DNA of 64,000 nucleotides from a beta proteobacterium AAP99 (GCA_001295775.1 LJIA01000012.1:1-64000); one strand, 5' to 3'. Counted from the first letter of the stretch, positions 28,262 through 39,619 are shown. Notes: generated by a model not told the origin, from the letters alone. Made by a program: numbers and translations.

Positions 28262-28780
28262 TCAGGCAGCGTGGGTCGAGCGCGCCAGGGTGAAGGCCAG
28301 ACCCATCTCGTGGGCCACGGCCGCAAGAATCTCGTGGTCCTGCGCCGACCAGGTACGCGGCGCCGCGCAGTGCTCACAGCAGATCACGGCCACCGGTTCA
28401 CCGGCATCAAACACAAGCCGGTCCAGAAGCGAATGAATGTCGGCAGGAAGGAAGTAGGCGTCGCCAAAGCACGCGGTTGCCGGATGCGTGCGCGCATCCG
28501 GTGCATCGATCACATCCGCCGCCTGCAAGGCCTGGAAATACTCCGGGAAATCGCTCACGCTCAGGCGCATGCCCGATGCGAAGCGCCTGGTGCGCGCATC
28601 CAGCAGGCAGAGCTGATCCAGTTCATCGCGCTCGCCGCTGTAGAGCCACAGGCTGACCCGGGTGCACTGAAGCCTGTCGCTCAGGTGAACGCAGGCTGCC
28701 TCCCAGACGCGTGAAATGCCGCTGCGACCTTCAAGATGCTGGGCCAGGGCGGTCGAAAGCGCGGGCGTGTTCGGGGGCAT
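28262..28780 (-). CDS. GAF-domain-like protein
   Basis: The 172-residue protein contains a GAF-like pattern: CTRVSLWLYSGERDELDQLCLLD, a middle helix with PEYFQALQAADVIDAPDARTHP, and a final strand-helix AVICCEHCAAPRTWSAQDHEILAAVAHEMG. GAF domains bind small ligands or chromophores. Here there is no output domain, so it may be a partner of the histidine kinase encoded convergently. The frame extends to a TTG at 28855, but ATG 28780 begins the conserved part. It follows a lipoprotein gene on the same strand. The family call is by pattern and moderately sure. Confidence 0.7.
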   Translation of the reverse strand: MPPNTPALSTALAQHLEGRSGISRVWEAACVHLSDRLQCTRVSLWLYSGERDELDQLCLLDARTRRFASGMRLSVSDFPEYFQALQAADVIDAPDARTHPATACFGDAYFLPADIHSLLDRLVFDAGEPVAVICCEHCAAPRTWSAQDHEILAAVAHEMGLAFTLARSTHAA

Positions 28781-28904
28781 GAAGCAGGCGATGAGTCCGA
28801 AGCGCGCAACGCTAGCGCTTCTGCTGATGTGCCGTCCAGCCGGGTGAGCCCGCAAGGTGTTGTGTTTGCGGGTCAGATCGGGATCCGCTTCCCGGGGCTG
28901 CGCC

Positions 28905-29336
28905 TCAGTGCGTCGCCTTGCCGGCCGCCTTGGCTTCGCCCGCAGCAGGCGCTGCCGGCATGGCGGGCAGCGTGAATCCCGGGGGCAACCCAGGCAGACT
29001 CATCTTGTCCTTGTCGGCTTCCGTCGGCTTGACCGGCTCGATCTTGTTCTCTGCCATGTAGTCGTTCATCTCGCGCCAGCCGGCAAACACCGCAGCCTTG
29101 GACGCGCGCGGGTTGCGGGCGTAGCAGTCCTCGATGGCCCGTGCCGCATGGCGGCAGGCGGCGCCCACTGCCTTGCCGTCTGCCTCGACGGCGGCTGCCA
29201 CCTTGGCCGGATCTTCGATGCCCAGCAGCTCGCAGCCGGTCAACGCGAGTGTGGCGACCACCAGCAGTGCAAAGCGGCCGCGGCGCGCAGGCCTCGGGAT
29301 GCGGGCCGTCTGGATTGCGGAAGCAGGCTGATTCAT
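28905..29336 (-). CDS. Small lipoprotein of unknown function
   Basis: The 143-residue protein has a basic N-terminus, a hydrophobic helix and a lipobox ending LALTGC, so it should be lipid-anchored in the periplasm. The mature part contains two further cysteines (AACRHAARAIEDCYARNP) that could form a disulphide in a helical hairpin. It ends in a Pro/Ala/Lys-rich tail. The pattern CR-ARAIEDCYARNP is reminiscent of small helical periplasmic proteins, but I do not recognise the family. The frame is open far upstream, and ATG 29336 is chosen for the lipoprotein signal. It is divergent from the ABC genes that begin at 29526. Confidence 0.75.
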   Translation of the reverse strand: MNQPASAIQTARIPRPARRGRFALLVVATLALTGCELLGIEDPAKVAAAVEADGKAVGAACRHAARAIEDCYARNPRASKAAVFAGWREMNDYMAENKIEPVKPTEADKDKMSLPGLPPGFTLPAMPAAPAAGEAKAAGKATH

Positions 29337-29525
29337 GGGTTCAGGAATTTCAGGGGTTCGAGCTGTTATCGGCAGCTCGAACCCGCGGCTGAAGCGGCGG
29401 CCTGCGGGTCGTGCCGCATGAATTGCCCGGGTTTCGCCCGGCATTTCCCGCAGCGCAATGTCGCACCCCGGCGGGCAACCCGCGGTCGCTGCGGACGGGT
29501 CAAACCCCGTCCATACAATCGGCTG

Positions 29526-30209
29526 ATGCTCCAGGTGCATCAACTCGGCAAGCGCTTTTCGGCCAGTTCGCGGCCCGTGTTTGACCAACTCAGCCTGCAG
29601 ATTGCTGCGGGCGAGGTGGTCGCACTGGTAGGCGAATCCGGCGTCGGCAAGTCCACCCTGCTGAATTGCATCGCCGGGCTGGATCGTGCCGACGCGGGCA
29701 CCGTGGTGGTCGACGGTGAACCCATGCATGCGCTGGACGAGGCTGCCGCGGCGCAGCTGCGCGCCCGCCGGCTGGGCTTCGTGTTCCAGGCGTTTCATGT
29801 GCTGCCCGCCCTGTCGGTTGCACAGAACGTGGCCATTCCCCTGCTGCTCGCGCAGGTGCCGGTGACCGAGCATGGCGCACGGACCGAGCAGATCCTCCGC
29901 GCCGTCGGCCTTCAGGGCTTCGGCCCGCGCATGCCTACCAGTCTGTCGGGCGGCGAGCTGCAGCGCGTGGCCATCGCACGCGCATTGATCCACGCCCCGG
30001 CCCTGATCCTTGCGGACGAGCCCACCGGCAACCTGGACCCGCGAACCGCGCAGGACGTGCTTGATCTGCTGCTTGCAGAAACCCGCTCGCGCGGCGCAGC
30101 GGCGCTGATCGTCACGCACTCCGCGCAGGTGGCCGCGGCCTGTGATCGGGTGCTGACCCTCACCCGCGACGGCCTGCGGGAACACCGCCCGGTCGCGGAG
30201 GCCCCGTAG
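29526..30209 (+). CDS. ABC transporter ATP-binding protein of the LolD/MacB/FtsE type (AttE-like)
   Basis: The 227-residue ATPase has Walker A GESGVGKST, signature LSGGELQRVAIARAL and Walker B LILADEPTGNLD, as in the LolD/MacB/FtsE group that works with FtsX-fold permeases. The gene is followed at once by such a permease, whose GTG start directly abuts this stop codon. ATG 29526 is the family start; the open frame upstream to 28857 is spurious. A TACAAT hexamer only 7 bases before the ATG would place transcription initiation at or near the start codon, hinting at a leaderless message. With the next two genes it matches the AttEFGH type of lipid or envelope-related transport. Confidence 0.9.
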   Translation: MLQVHQLGKRFSASSRPVFDQLSLQIAAGEVVALVGESGVGKSTLLNCIAGLDRADAGTVVVDGEPMHALDEAAAAQLRARRLGFVFQAFHVLPALSVAQNVAIPLLLAQVPVTEHGARTEQILRAVGLQGFGPRMPTSLSGGELQRVAIARALIHAPALILADEPTGNLDPRTAQDVLDLLLAETRSRGAAALIVTHSAQVAAACDRVLTLTRDGLREHRPVAEAP

Positions 30210-32762
30210 GTGGCCGGCGCATGGCTGCCGCCCAAGCAGCTCTCGCGCTGGCTGCTGCTGGGCCTGCTGCGCAGCCGGCGCACGGCCACGGCCTTGTCGG
30301 TGCTCGCCATCGCCCTGGGTGTGGCGCTGGGCTATGCGATCCACCTCATCAATAGCGCAGCGCTCTCAGACTTCAGCCGCGCCATGCAGGGCCTGCAGGG
30401 CGAGCCGGACGCGGTCCTCAGCGCCGCGGACGGCGCCGATGGCCGCGGCGTGGATCTGGCGCGGCTCAACGCGTTGGCCCGCGATCCGCAGGTGCTGGTT
30501 GCCAGCCCTGTGATCCAGCTGCGCGTGCAACTCATCGACGACGCGGGCAAAGCGCAACCGGTCACCCTGCTGGGGCTGGATGCCCTGTCCATCGCCCAGA
30601 TCACGCCCACCCTCCTGCCCCGCGATCAGCGCAGCCGCCCTGAAGCCACCAGCCTGTTCGGCCCGGCGCTCTTTGCCAGCCCCAGCCTGGTGCGCGATCT
30701 GGGGGGCGCGCGCGGCCAGACGCTCAGCCTGCGGCGCGGCAGCCGCGAATGGCAGGCGCCGCTGGGGGGTGATCTGCCTGCACTGGGGGCCAGCAGCAGG
30801 GTGCTGGTTGCCGACATTGCCTGGGTGCAGGCGGCGCTGGGCGAAGCAGGTCAGGTCTCAGAGATCCGCCTGCGCCTGGCGCCGGATGTGAGTGCCGACA
30901 CATGGATCGCACAGACGCGTGCGCAACTGGCCGCACCGCTGCTCATCAAGCGACCCGAAGACGACAACCTGCGCGTCTCCAACCTTTCGCGCGCCTACCG
31001 CGTGAATCTGAACGTGCTGGCGCTCGTGGCGCTGCTCACCGGCGCCTTTCTGGTCTTTGCCACGCAGCTCACCGCCGTGGCGCAGCGTGCGCCGCAGTTT
31101 GCGCTGCTCGGCGTGCTCGGCCTCACGCCAAGACAGCGCTTCATGCAGATCCTGCTTGAGGGCTGCGCCATCGGCGTACCCGGCGCGCTGCTGGGCCTGG
31201 TGCTGGGGTACGGCCTGGCGCTGCTGTTCACGCGGGCACTCGGCGGAGACCTCGGTGGTGGCTACTTCGCCGGCAGCAATCCGGTGATCGACCCTGCCCC
31301 CTGGGCCGCCGCGGCCTTTGCGCTGCTGGGCGTCGGCGCCAGCGTGGCCGGCGCCTGGTACCCCGCCCTGCTCAACCGCGCCCAGACACCGGCCCAGACC
31401 CTGAAGAGCGGCTTTGTGCATGAGCGCCATGCCGCCTCGCCGCGCAAGCGCGCCGCGCTGCTGCTGGTGCTCCTGGCACTCATTGCGCTGCTGCTGACGC
31501 TGCCGCCATGGGGTGGATTGCCGGTGGCCGGCTATGCGGCCATTGCGCTGGTGCTGGTTCTGGGCATCCTGCTCGCGCCCATGGCCACCGCATCTGCGTT
31601 CGGCTGGCTGGCGCGGCGGCCGCGGTCCGGCAGCGGCGTGCCACTCACGGTGGCGGCGCAACAAGTGGCGCAGGCGCCACTCATGGCCCAGGTCGCCGCC
31701 AGCGGGCTGATCGTCAGCTTTGCACTCACCGCCAGCATGGTGATCATGGTGTCCAGCTTCCGCGTGGCAGTCGATACCTGGCTGGACGAAGTGCTGCGCG
31801 CACCACTCTATGCCCGCACCCGCGGCACGCCGCTGCCCGCCCCGGCGCTGGATGCGCTCAGGGTCAGCGATCAATTCGAGCGGATCGAGCAGCTAGCCGT
31901 GCGCCCCGTGGTGCTGGACCCGGCCCGCCCGGCACTCGATCTCGTCATTCGCGATCTGGACCCGCAGCGGCCCGGCGAGCGCCTGCCCTTCACGGGCGCC
32001 GTGCTGCCCGCGCCGCCGGGTGCGGTGAGCGCGTGGATCAGTGAACCGATGAGCGTGCTGTACGGCCTGCAGCCCGGTGACCGCTTGCGTCTGCCTCTGC
32101 TGGGCAGCACACGCGAGTTCCACGTGGGTGGGGTGTGGCGCGACTATGCGCGGCAGTTCGGCGCAGTGGCTCTGGCGCGCTCGGACTTCGAGTCCCTTGG
32201 CGGGCGCTTCGAGGCCAGCGACGTCGCCCTGTGGCCTCGCGAAGGCCAGCTCGCGCCTGCCAAGGCCCTGCTCAGCGAACTCACTGCGCGCCACGGCGTG
32301 GAGGTGGCAGAGTCCGCCGAGATCCGCGCGCTGTCCCTGCGCATCTTTGACCGCAGCTTTGCCGTGACCTATGCGCTGGAAGCCGCGGCAATGCTGATCG
32401 GCCTGTTCGGTCTGGCCGTGACCTTGGCGGCCAGCGTCTGGATGCGCAGCCGCGAGATGGCGATGCTTGCGGCCCTGGGCTTTTCGCGCGCCATGCTCAC
32501 GCAGGCGGTGCGCTTTGAGGGCGTGCTGATCGTGCTCACGGGTCTTGCAGTGGGTACGGTGTGCGGGGTGGCCATCGGCGCGATCCTCACGCATGTCATC
32601 AACCCCCAGGCCTTCCACTGGCGCATGCCGCTGGATGTGCCATGGCGGCTCGTCGCGGCGGGCGCGCTGGCCACCCTGGTCGCTGGGCTGGTGGCCAGCC
32701 ATCTCGCCGCCAGGCGCGCCACCCGCTTGCCGGTGGCACAGATTCTGGCGAGCAGCCAATGA
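30210..32762 (+). CDS. FtsX-fold ABC permease, fused two-domain form (AttF-AttG-like)
   Basis: The 850-residue inner-membrane protein has one helix near the N-terminus (ATALSVLAIALGVALGYAIHLI) and a large periplasmic domain. A set of FtsX helices follows (ALVALLTGAFLVFATQL onwards), then a central hydrophobic segment, a second periplasmic domain and a final FtsX helix set (AAAMLIGLFGLAVTLAASVW onwards). This is the duplicated architecture of large FtsX permeases, which use ATP hydrolysis for periplasmic work such as extracting lipids or lipoproteins. The GTG start immediately follows the ATPase stop. It is separated from the lipocalin-like gene by a repeat copy. Confidence 0.9.
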   Translation: MAGAWLPPKQLSRWLLLGLLRSRRTATALSVLAIALGVALGYAIHLINSAALSDFSRAMQGLQGEPDAVLSAADGADGRGVDLARLNALARDPQVLVASPVIQLRVQLIDDAGKAQPVTLLGLDALSIAQITPTLLPRDQRSRPEATSLFGPALFASPSLVRDLGGARGQTLSLRRGSREWQAPLGGDLPALGASSRVLVADIAWVQAALGEAGQVSEIRLRLAPDVSADTWIAQTRAQLAAPLLIKRPEDDNLRVSNLSRAYRVNLNVLALVALLTGAFLVFATQLTAVAQRAPQFALLGVLGLTPRQRFMQILLEGCAIGVPGALLGLVLGYGLALLFTRALGGDLGGGYFAGSNPVIDPAPWAAAAFALLGVGASVAGAWYPALLNRAQTPAQTLKSGFVHERHAASPRKRAALLLVLLALIALLLTLPPWGGLPVAGYAAIALVLVLGILLAPMATASAFGWLARRPRSGSGVPLTVAAQQVAQAPLMAQVAASGLIVSFALTASMVIMVSSFRVAVDTWLDEVLRAPLYARTRGTPLPAPALDALRVSDQFERIEQLAVRPVVLDPARPALDLVIRDLDPQRPGERLPFTGAVLPAPPGAVSAWISEPMSVLYGLQPGDRLRLPLLGSTREFHVGGVWRDYARQFGAVALARSDFESLGGRFEASDVALWPREGQLAPAKALLSELTARHGVEVAESAEIRALSLRIFDRSFAVTYALEAAAMLIGLFGLAVTLAASVWMRSREMAMLAALGFSRAMLTQAVRFEGVLIVLTGLAVGTVCGVAIGAILTHVINPQAFHWRMPLDVPWRLVAAGALATLVAGLVASHLAARRATRLPVAQILASSQ

Positions 32763-32804
32763 ATACCGCGCACTCTCGGCCGTTCTGCACAGGGGACTCT
32801 GAAA

Positions 32805-32862
32805 GGGCTTTCCGCTTGTCTGGTGCGGTTCTCCGGCCATTTTGGTCTGGAGAGGCGCATGA
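32805..32862 (+). repeat. Intergenic palindromic repeat, copy A
   Basis: GGCTTTCCGCTTGTC, then GTGCGGTTCTCCGGCC-ATTTTGG-TCTGGAGAGGCGCAT, matches the copies at 36.4 and 53.0 kb. The two arms form an imperfect stem. It fills the gap between the FtsX permease gene and the lipocalin-like gene, just before the latter's GTG start. Confidence 0.8.
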
Positions 32863-32895
32863 AATGGACTTCTACATGTCTAGATCGGGGCGCCC

Positions 32896-34020
32896 GTGCT
32901 GAGCCGCCGCCGGCTTCTGGCCCGCGCGGCGCAGCTTGCCGCCATGGGCAGTCTGGCGAGCGCAGCGGCAGCGCAGAGCGGCACCCCAGCCTATGCGACC
33001 GTGCTGCCCGGCCGGGTGCTGCGCTTTCCGGCCGACCATGCGGCGCACCCGGACTTTCGTACCGAGTGGTGGTACATCACCGGCGCCCTGGATGCGCCGC
33101 ACGAGCACGTCGGCTTTCAGTTCACCCTGTTCAGATCGCGCCTGATTGCGCCGGACTGGACGCCTGAGCAGCGCGCCAACCCGCTGGCGCTGCAACAGCT
33201 GATGTTCGCCCACGGCGCCGTCAGCGATGCGCGGCGCGGCAAGATCCTGCATGCCGAGCGCGCTGCGCGCGTGCCCCTGGGCGCCGGTTTCAGCCTCACG
33301 GACTGCGATCACTTCATCGGCAACTGGCGCATCTGGCGTGAAGATGCGCAGCCGGCGGGGCAGCCCGAGCGCTTCCGCATCCAGGTGCGCGACCCGCAGC
33401 TGGCCTTCGACCTGACACTGGCGCTCACCCAGCTGCGCATGCTGCAGGGCCAGGCCGGCTTTTCGCAGAAGGGGCCAGACCCACGCCTGTCCAGCTACTA
33501 CGTGAGCCTGCCGCAGCTGGCGGTGAGCGGCACGATCCGCTTGCCGGATGCACCGCCCATTGCGGCGCGCGGCCGGGCCTGGTTCGATCAGGAATGGTCC
33601 AGCGAGGTGCTGGGCGACACCGGCGCGGGCTGGGACTGGATCGGCATCAACCTGCACGACGGCGGCGCACTCATGGCCTTCCAGATCCGCGATGCCGCCG
33701 GGCGCGCCGTCTATGCCCATGCGGCCCTGCGCGACGCCGGCGGCCGCATGACGCAGTTCGGCGCAAATGACGTGCGCTTCGAGCCGCTGCGCCATTGGGT
33801 CAGCCCCAGGCATGGGGGCGGCGCGCGCTACCCCGTGGCGCAGCGCATCACGTTCGGGCCGCACCGCATCGAGACCACGCCCGTCATGGACGATCAGGAG
33901 CTCGTCACCCGCCGCCTGGGTACCGTCGCCTACTGGGAGGGCCTGAGCACCGTCAGCGGTACCCTGCAAGGCCGCGGCTATCTTGAAATGACCGGATACG
34001 CCGGCAAGTTGAATCTCTGA
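32896..34020 (+). CDS. AttH/CrtC-type lipocalin-like secreted protein
   Basis: The 374-residue protein begins LSRRRLLARAAQLAAMGSLASAAAAQ, a twin-arginine-like signal. The mature part shows FRTEWWYITGALD, GFQFTLFRSR and RAWFDQEWSS-VLGDTGAGWDW, the marks of the AttH family related to carotenoid 1,2-hydratase (CrtC). In attEFGH-type clusters the AttH protein accompanies an ABC ATPase and FtsX permeases, exactly as here. No carotenoid genes are nearby, so a lipid-binding or envelope role is more likely than carotenoid hydration. It starts with GTG at 32896 because no in-frame ATG lies upstream; the ribosome site is weak. Confidence 0.87.
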   Translation: MLSRRRLLARAAQLAAMGSLASAAAAQSGTPAYATVLPGRVLRFPADHAAHPDFRTEWWYITGALDAPHEHVGFQFTLFRSRLIAPDWTPEQRANPLALQQLMFAHGAVSDARRGKILHAERAARVPLGAGFSLTDCDHFIGNWRIWREDAQPAGQPERFRIQVRDPQLAFDLTLALTQLRMLQGQAGFSQKGPDPRLSSYYVSLPQLAVSGTIRLPDAPPIAARGRAWFDQEWSSEVLGDTGAGWDWIGINLHDGGALMAFQIRDAAGRAVYAHAALRDAGGRMTQFGANDVRFEPLRHWVSPRHGGGARYPVAQRITFGPHRIETTPVMDDQELVTRRLGTVAYWEGLSTVSGTLQGRGYLEMTGYAGKLNL

Positions 34021-34052
34021 GCCGCACAACGGCATCCACAGAACGGCGCCCC

Positions 34053-35864
<1,812 letters not shown>

Positions 35865-35865
35865 C

Positions 35866-35925
35866 GCCAAGGGCTTAGCGCAGCCTTGGCTAGAATCTGT
35901 GCCTAGCGCGCAAATATCGCGCGCT
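35866..35925 (+). promoter_or_regulatory. Inverted repeats and possible promoter before a secreted hypothetical gene
   Basis: GCCAAGG (35866-35872) pairs with CCTTGGC (35884-35890) and could end the upstream exporter mRNA, though without a T run. A TAGAAT hexamer at 35891-35896 may be a -10. AGCGCGC (35905-35911) pairs perfectly with GCGCGCT (35919-35925) around AAATATC, placing a dyad just downstream of the presumed start of transcription. No regulator is identified. Confidence 0.35.
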
Positions 35926-35950
35926 CACCCAACATGCTTTCGGAGACTCC

Positions 35951-36373
35951 ATGCGCATTCAGTGGATTGCAGTCGCGGCGCTCGCGCTCGCATCGTTCAG
36001 TACGAGCGCCCAGCAGGCTGCTCCAACGCCGGATGTCTCGCCGGATATCGGCTTCGCATCCGTCAAGGAAGCGCTCGAAACCTTGAGAGCGAAGCCTGGT
36101 GTCCAGGTGCAAATCACCAAGCCCGATTCGTGGATCATCATTACTGAACCGGGAAACATCCAATGGTCATTCGCACCCGAGACTCACAAGGCTTACCCGG
36201 CTGTCTCACGCAGAGAAGTCAAGGTTGACGCCGGCGGTGACGTCAAAATCGAGACACGAATTCGCTGCGAGTCGGACAAGAGCGAATGTGACAAACTCAC
36301 GGAGGAGTTCATCGCTTTGAACGAGCGGATTCGCCAGTCGATCCGTGCCCGACTGCAACAACAAGCCCGGTAA
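35951..36373 (+). CDS. Secreted protein of unknown function
   Basis: The 140-residue protein has a signal peptide (IQWIAVAALALASFSTSAQ) and a small mature domain with DIGFASVKEALETLRAKPGVQV, SWIIITEPGNIQWSFAPETHKAYPAVSRREV and a cysteine pair (RCESDKSECDKLTEEF) that could form a disulphide. It ends in a Gln-rich basic helix. GGAG lies before ATG 35951. I do not recognise the family. Its base composition is less GC-rich than its neighbours. It faces rsmA across a gap that holds repeat copy B. Confidence 0.75.
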   Translation: MRIQWIAVAALALASFSTSAQQAAPTPDVSPDIGFASVKEALETLRAKPGVQVQITKPDSWIIITEPGNIQWSFAPETHKAYPAVSRREVKVDAGGDVKIETRIRCESDKSECDKLTEEFIALNERIRQSIRARLQQQAR

Positions 36374-36396
36374 GTCCGGCCACACCAAGCCCAGAC

Positions 36397-36453
36397 GGCT
36401 TTCCGCTTGTCCCATGCGGCTTTCCAGCCATTTCGGCCTGGAAAGCCCCATGA
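36397..36453 (+). repeat. Intergenic palindromic repeat, copy B
   Basis: GGCTTTCCGCTTGTCCCATG leads into CGGCTTTCCAG-CCATTTCGGC-CTGGAAAGCCCCATG. The arms form a long near-perfect hairpin. It lies between the convergent ends of the secreted hypothetical gene and rsmA and could terminate both. Confidence 0.85.
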
Positions 36454-36482
36454 ATGCTGGATCTGGCTGGTGAAACCCAGGC

Positions 36483-37250
36483 TCAGACGCCGCGCTGCGT
36501 GTGCGCCAGCAGCGAGAGCCACTGAGCAAGCGCCACTTCCTCGGCCCGCGCAGTGGGGGCAATGCCCACAGCTTCGAGTTCAGCCTCATGCCCTGCCAGG
36601 GTGTTGCGCAGCATCTTGCGGCGCTGGCTGAAGGCCTGGGCCAGCAGCTTTTCGAGCGCGGGGAAGTCGATGCCGGCGACCTCGTCGACCTTCTTGGGGA
36701 TCATGCGCACCACCGCGGAGTCCACCTTGGGCGCGGGGTCGAAGCTTTCGGGCGGCACGTCCAGCAGGGGCTCCATCCAGTAGCGGGCCTGGAGCATGAC
36801 GGACAGGCGCCCGTACTCCTTGCTGCCAGCCTCGCCCACCATGCGCTCGACCACTTCCTTCTGCAGCATGAAGTGCTGATCGACCACGCGATCGGCAAAG
36901 CGCATGAGGTGAAACAGCAGCGGTGAGGAGATGTTGTAGGGCAGGTTGCCGACGATGCGCAGGGGCTGCGGGCTGACGGCCGCGAAGTCGAATTCGAGCG
37001 CATCGCCCTCATGCACGGTGAGCCGGCCCTCGAAGCGGCGGCGCAGCTCGGCGGCCAGATCCCGGTCGATCTCCACAGCATGCATTTGGCCGAGCACGTC
37101 GATCAGCGGTCGCGTGAGCGCTGCCTGACCGGGGCCGATCTCGATCATCACCTCCCCAGACTGCGGGCGGATGGCACGCACGATGGCGTGGATGATGCCC
37201 TCATCCGTGAGGAAGTTCTGGCCGAAGCGCTTGCGGGCAACGTGCTTCAT
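36483..37250 (-). CDS. rsmA: 16S rRNA (adenine-N6,N6)-dimethyltransferase RsmA (KsgA)
   Basis: The 255-residue enzyme dimethylates two adjacent adenines near the 3' end of 16S rRNA. It starts [15 protein letters not shown], and has the S-adenosylmethionine loop [11 protein letters not shown], the acidic VEIDRDLA and the catalytic [17 protein letters not shown] 37250 overlaps the pdxA stop (ATGA), so translation is coupled. It is the last gene of lptD-surA-pdxA-rsmA, the order found in many proteobacteria. Confidence 0.97.
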   Translation of the reverse strand: MKHVARKRFGQNFLTDEGIIHAIVRAIRPQSGEVMIEIGPGQAALTRPLIDVLGQMHAVEIDRDLAAELRRRFEGRLTVHEGDALEFDFAAVSPQPLRIVGNLPYNISSPLLFHLMRFADRVVDQHFMLQKEVVERMVGEAGSKEYGRLSVMLQARYWMEPLLDVPPESFDPAPKVDSAVVRMIPKKVDEVAGIDFPALEKLLAQAFSQRRKMLRNTLAGHEAELEAVGIAPTARAEEVALAQWLSLLAHTQRGV

Positions 37251-38206
37251 GCCCGCACGCCCTTTGCGGCGCCACGCTGGGCGCGCACCATGGCCGCGGC
37301 GGCGTTTACGGCTTCGAGCAGGCTGCCTTCGTCGGCCACGCCCTGCCCGGCAATGTCCAGCGCCGTGCCGTGATCCACGCTGGTGCGGATGATCGGCAGG
37401 CCCAGGGTCACGTTGATGCCGTGGCCGAAGCTTGCGAACTTGAGCGTGGGCAGGCCCTGGTCGTGATACATGGCCAGCACACAGTCCACGTCTTTCAGGA
37501 TTCGGGGCTGGAACACGGTGTCCGCCGGCCAGGGGCCGGTGGCGATGATCCCGGCCTCGCGCGCGGCGTCGATGGCCGGCGTGATGATTTCGATCTCCTC
37601 GCGGCCCATGTGCCCGCTCTCGCCGGCATGCGGGTTTAGGCCGCACACGGCAATGCGCGGGGTGCTGATGCCGAACTTGCGGCGCAGGTCGGCATCGATG
37701 ATGCGCAGGGTCTGCAGCAGGCTGTCCACCGTCAAGGTGGCGGCGACGCGCGCCAGCGGCAGGTGGGTGGTGGCCAGAGCCACGCGCAGGCCGCCGCCGG
37801 CCAGCAGCATGACCACCCGCTCGGTGCCGGTCTGCTCGGCCAGAAACTCGGTGTGGCCGGTGAAGGGAATGCCTGCGTCGTTGATCACGGACTTGGCCAC
37901 CGGGCAGGTGACGATGGCATCGGCCTCGTCGCGCGCGACCAGTTGCAGGGCGCGGCGCAGGGTGTTGAGCACATAGGCGCCGTTGCTGGCGTCCAGCTGA
38001 CCGGGATGGACCGGCGCCAGGAGCGAGACGTCGGAGATCTTCAGCCTGGCCTGGGGCGCAAAACGCGCAGCATTCTGCTCCAGCAGCAGCCGATCACCGA
38101 TGAGGATTAGGTCCACGTCGGCCGGGGCTTGTGCCAGCAGCTTGGCGGCAATCTCCGGGCCGATGCCCGCAGGCTCGCCGGTGGTGACGGCCAGACGCGG
38201 CTTCAT
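37247..38206 (-). CDS. pdxA: 4-hydroxythreonine-4-phosphate dehydrogenase PdxA
   Basis: The 319-residue enzyme makes the pyridoxal phosphate precursor 3-amino-1-hydroxyacetone phosphate, using NAD and a bound metal. It begins [20 protein letters not shown] and carries [29 protein letters not shown] and [17 protein letters not shown], which include the metal-binding histidines. Length and motifs are standard. Four bases overlap with rsmA; surA lies 39 bases upstream. Confidence 0.97.
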   Translation of the reverse strand: MKPRLAVTTGEPAGIGPEIAAKLLAQAPADVDLILIGDRLLLEQNAARFAPQARLKISDVSLLAPVHPGQLDASNGAYVLNTLRRALQLVARDEADAIVTCPVAKSVINDAGIPFTGHTEFLAEQTGTERVVMLLAGGGLRVALATTHLPLARVAATLTVDSLLQTLRIIDADLRRKFGISTPRIAVCGLNPHAGESGHMGREEIEIITPAIDAAREAGIIATGPWPADTVFQPRILKDVDCVLAMYHDQGLPTLKFASFGHGINVTLGLPIIRTSVDHGTALDIAGQGVADEGSLLEAVNAAAAMVRAQRGAAKGVRA

Positions 38207-38245
38207 GCGCAGCAGGGAAGGTTCAGCGCAGGCAGCGCATCGCCA

Positions 38246-39619
38246 TCAGCGCGCGGCGACGGGCGCGTCGAGCCGGTTCTCGACATAGGTGCGGTCGCGG
38301 ATCAGGCGTGCCCAGTCCACGTACTGCTCTTCCACCTTGCGGTCGCGAAGGGCGTTGCGGGCGAGCTGGCGCTGCTTCTCGACCGGGATCGCGCGCTTGG
38401 CACGATCGGTCACTTCGAGGATGTGCCAGCCGAACTGGCTGCGGAAGGGCTGGGAGACTTCGCCAGGGCGGGACTGATTCATCACGCCTTCGAACTCGGG
38501 CACCATGTCGCCGGCCATGGTCCAGCCGAGATCACCGCCTTGCGCGGCGCTCCCATCTGCGGAGAAGGTCTTGGCCAGCTCGTCGAATGTGGCCTGCTTG
38601 TTGACGATGCGGTCGCGGATCGCATTCAGGCGGCGCTGTGCTTCCGCCTCGTTCACTTCCGGCGTGACACGCAGCAGGATGTGACGCACCTTGGTCTGCA
38701 CCGCTTCGGCGTTGGCCGAGCCGCCCGAACCCGCAGCACGGCGGCCCAGCAGCTTGAGCACATGGAAGCCGGCGCCGCTCTGCACGGGCGCGGCCACTTC
38801 GCCACTACGCAGGCTGGCCACGCTTCGGGTGAACAGCTCGGGGATGCGGTCGGTGGTGCGCCAGCCGAATTCGCCGCCCTTGTCGGCCTCGGGGCCGGTG
38901 GAATTGGCGCGCGCCAACTGCGCAAAGTCTGCACCACCGCGGGCCTGCTCGAACAGGGCCTGGGCGCGTTCGCGTGCAGCCGTCACGTCGGCCGCGGCAT
39001 CAGAGCGCGGGCGGATCAGGATCTGCGCAAGATTGAGCTCGGTCTCGCCGGCAGCCGCGCCGCTTTCCTGGGCCAGGAAGGCGTCCACTTCGGCTTCGCT
39101 CACGTTGACCTTGCTATCCACTTCCCGCTCACGGGCGCGGAAGATGAAGATTTCCTCGCGGAGGTCACGGCGGAAGCGCGGCACGTCCATGCCCTCGCGC
39201 TCCAGGCGCTGGCGGAAACCGTCCACGCTCAGGCCGTTCTGGCGGGCGATGTTGGCAAAGGCCGTATCCACGGTGCCTTCATCCACGCGAATGCCGTTCT
39301 CGCGGCCCCACTGAACGATGGATCGGTCAGTGATGGCGCGCTCCAGCACCTGGCGCTCGAGCACATCGCGTGCCGGTAGCGCCGTGCCCTGCTGTTGCAG
39401 CTGAAGCTCGGCGTTGCGCACGCGCTGAGCCAGCTCGCGGCGGGTGATGACTTCTGTGCCCACCACCGCCACGATGCTGTCCGCTGCGACACGCTGGCTG
39501 GCGGCCGGCGCACTGAGCTGAGGCGAGACCTGGGTCTGCGCCATCGCCGGTGCGGCCGATGCGGCCGATACGGCCAGAGCAGCCACGGAGGCCAGGAACG
39601 CACTCAGTGGTGCGGTCAT
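38246..39619 (-). CDS. surA: Periplasmic chaperone and peptidyl-prolyl isomerase SurA
   Basis: The 457-residue protein has a signal peptide (LSAFLASVAALAVSAASAAPAMAQ) and an N-terminal chaperone domain (VGTEVITRRELAQRVRNAELQLQQ). Two parvulin domains follow: one from about 200 (LNLAQILIRPR) and one from about 310 (KVRHILLRV...GDLGWTMAGDMVPEF). It escorts outer-membrane proteins such as LptD to the BAM complex. ATG 39619 overlaps the lptD stop (ATGA) and is preferred; an ATG at 39637 would add six residues. Much of the open frame before it belongs to another reading of lptD. Confidence 0.95.
   Translation of the reverse strand: MTAPLSAFLASVAALAVSAASAAPAMAQTQVSPQLSAPAASQRVAADSIVAVVGTEVITRRELAQRVRNAELQLQQQGTALPARDVLERQVLERAITDRSIVQWGRENGIRVDEGTVDTAFANIARQNGLSVDGFRQRLEREGMDVPRFRRDLREEIFIFRAREREVDSKVNVSEAEVDAFLAQESGAAAGETELNLAQILIRPRSDAAADVTAARERAQALFEQARGGADFAQLARANSTGPEADKGGEFGWRTTDRIPELFTRSVASLRSGEVAAPVQSGAGFHVLKLLGRRAAGSGGSANAEAVQTKVRHILLRVTPEVNEAEAQRRLNAIRDRIVNKQATFDELAKTFSADGSAAQGGDLGWTMAGDMVPEFEGVMNQSRPGEVSQPFRSQFGWHILEVTDRAKRAIPVEKQRQLARNALRDRKVEEQYVDWARLIRDRTYVENRLDAPVAAR

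Noticed and set aside
28849-28872. Hairpin CCCGCAA / TTGCGGG between the lipoprotein and GAF-like genes
   Set aside because: A short stem with no T run; it may be chance and is not called as a terminator.
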